Assembly (NCBI GenBank): GCA_945878575.1
Contig: CAMDUB010000001.1
Coordinates: 1 to 64,000 of the forward strand
Length of the DNA stretch: 64,000 bases
From: Phycisphaera mikurensis NBRC 102666
Lineage (GTDB): Bacteria > Planctomycetota > Phycisphaerae > Phycisphaerales > SM1A02
Direction: 5' to 3'
This document shows positions 63,733 through 64,000 of the stretch, in pieces. Positions within the stretch are counted from its first letter, which is position 1. Each line of letters starts with the position of its first letter. The notes under the pieces were generated by a model. That model worked only from the letters and a program-made list of their open reading frames with translations, did not search any database and was not told where the DNA came from. The position numbers and the translations under genes are program-made.

Positions 63733-64000
63733 ATGACGTTACTCACGTACCCACTCTTCTCTTGCGCCGCGCTTGCCGCGGTCATGGTTGTTGCGCCAAC
63801 AATGGGCGCTGCGCCGCCGGTGTTGGCAACAGCGCCAGCGCTTGCAGTCGGTGCCGCGGACGAATGGGTGTGGGCCGCGGATCGCACGGGTGGATGGTCG
63901 AGCGATCATGTCATGGTGAAACTCGTGGCCGGTGCGCGCATCACCATTGACGTCAACCATGTGGTGACGGTTACGCAACCCAACGGACTCCGCGATGCCA
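63733..64000 (+). CDS. start of a secreted protein, cut by the window edge
   Basis: An open frame begins at ATG 63733 and runs off the end of the window with no stop (89 codons seen). The first 30 residues ([20 protein letters not shown], then [12 protein letters not shown]) read as a signal peptide. The next part includes [22 protein letters not shown] and [14 protein letters not shown]. The VMVKL-VAGA pattern recalls the N-terminal propeptide of subtilisin-like proteases (V-I-V-K-L-x-x-G), but too little is visible to name a family. No Shine-Dalgarno is clear. Confidence 0.6.
   Translation, partial: MTLLTYPLFSCAALAAVMVVAPTMGAAPPVLATAPALAVGAADEWVWAADRTGGWSSDHVMVKLVAGARITIDVNHVVTVTQPNGLRDA

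Overview
The window looks like a chromosomal segment of a planctomycete, most likely class Phycisphaerae. This is an inference. It rests on duplicated dockerin-like tails of the form GSDLGxLLGxWG on secreted proteins, a large ECF-type sigma factor followed by its usual small partner gene, a eukaryote-type UDP-sugar pyrophosphorylase, pseudopilin-type secreted proteins, and an alternative complex III paired with an A2-type caa3 oxidase. The DNA is GC-rich and codon use looks even. I see no phage, IS element, CRISPR array or rRNA. The one RNA gene I can defend is tmRNA.

Layout. 1-321: no gene, but one copy of an 88-nt structured repeat. 322-7265: housekeeping genes (Nudix, dapA, pdxJ; phoU, UDP-sugar pyrophosphorylase; recJ; adenylate kinase). 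7391-11768: a leftward run tpiA-secG-yicC-APH kinase-PDZ protein. 11858-16714: alaS and acs. 16914-22560: a secreted/accessory block with a modular GH5 cellulase, a hairpin-rich intergenic region carrying the second repeat copy, a pseudopilin, a dockerin-tailed secreted protein, a sigma-4-like protein and an HD-GYP protein. 22737-27110: a short DUF1015 protein, serA, DinB, tmRNA with clear promoter and terminator, and a sigma factor with its partner. 27136-32444: a tripartite efflux operon (adaptor, ATPase, permease, TolC lipoprotein). 32516-36560: clpS, a dehydrogenase and a large DUF1573/cyclase-like secreted protein. 36535-54906: aerobic respiration. A leftward operon runs actA-B-C-D-E-F, a small membrane protein, SCO, ctaC-D-E-F and a second subunit III; ctaA, ctaB and a DUF3179 protein lie next to it. 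55182-64000: tatD-tatC-tadA facing truD-HAD-bifunctional nuclease, then PTS IIA, rsmB, metK and the start of a secreted protein cut by the window edge.

How it fits together. ActA-F would pass electrons from menaquinol or quinol to cytochrome c and the caa3 oxidase. SCO serves the CuA site and CtaA/CtaB make heme A, so the block is close to a complete terminal respiratory chain. A CRP/FNR-like palindrome lies just upstream of actA.

The most interesting signals are three. (1) The 88-nt repeat has a compensatory base-pair change between its two copies and sits at the same distance behind two unrelated genes. (2) A TAnnnT -10-like hexamer recurs 6-11 nt before the start codon of about thirteen genes, mostly without a Shine-Dalgarno sequence, which suggests widespread leaderless transcription. 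(3) The GH5 domain appears to be inserted inside a Calx-beta domain. Protein functions are read from motifs by eye; no database search was run.
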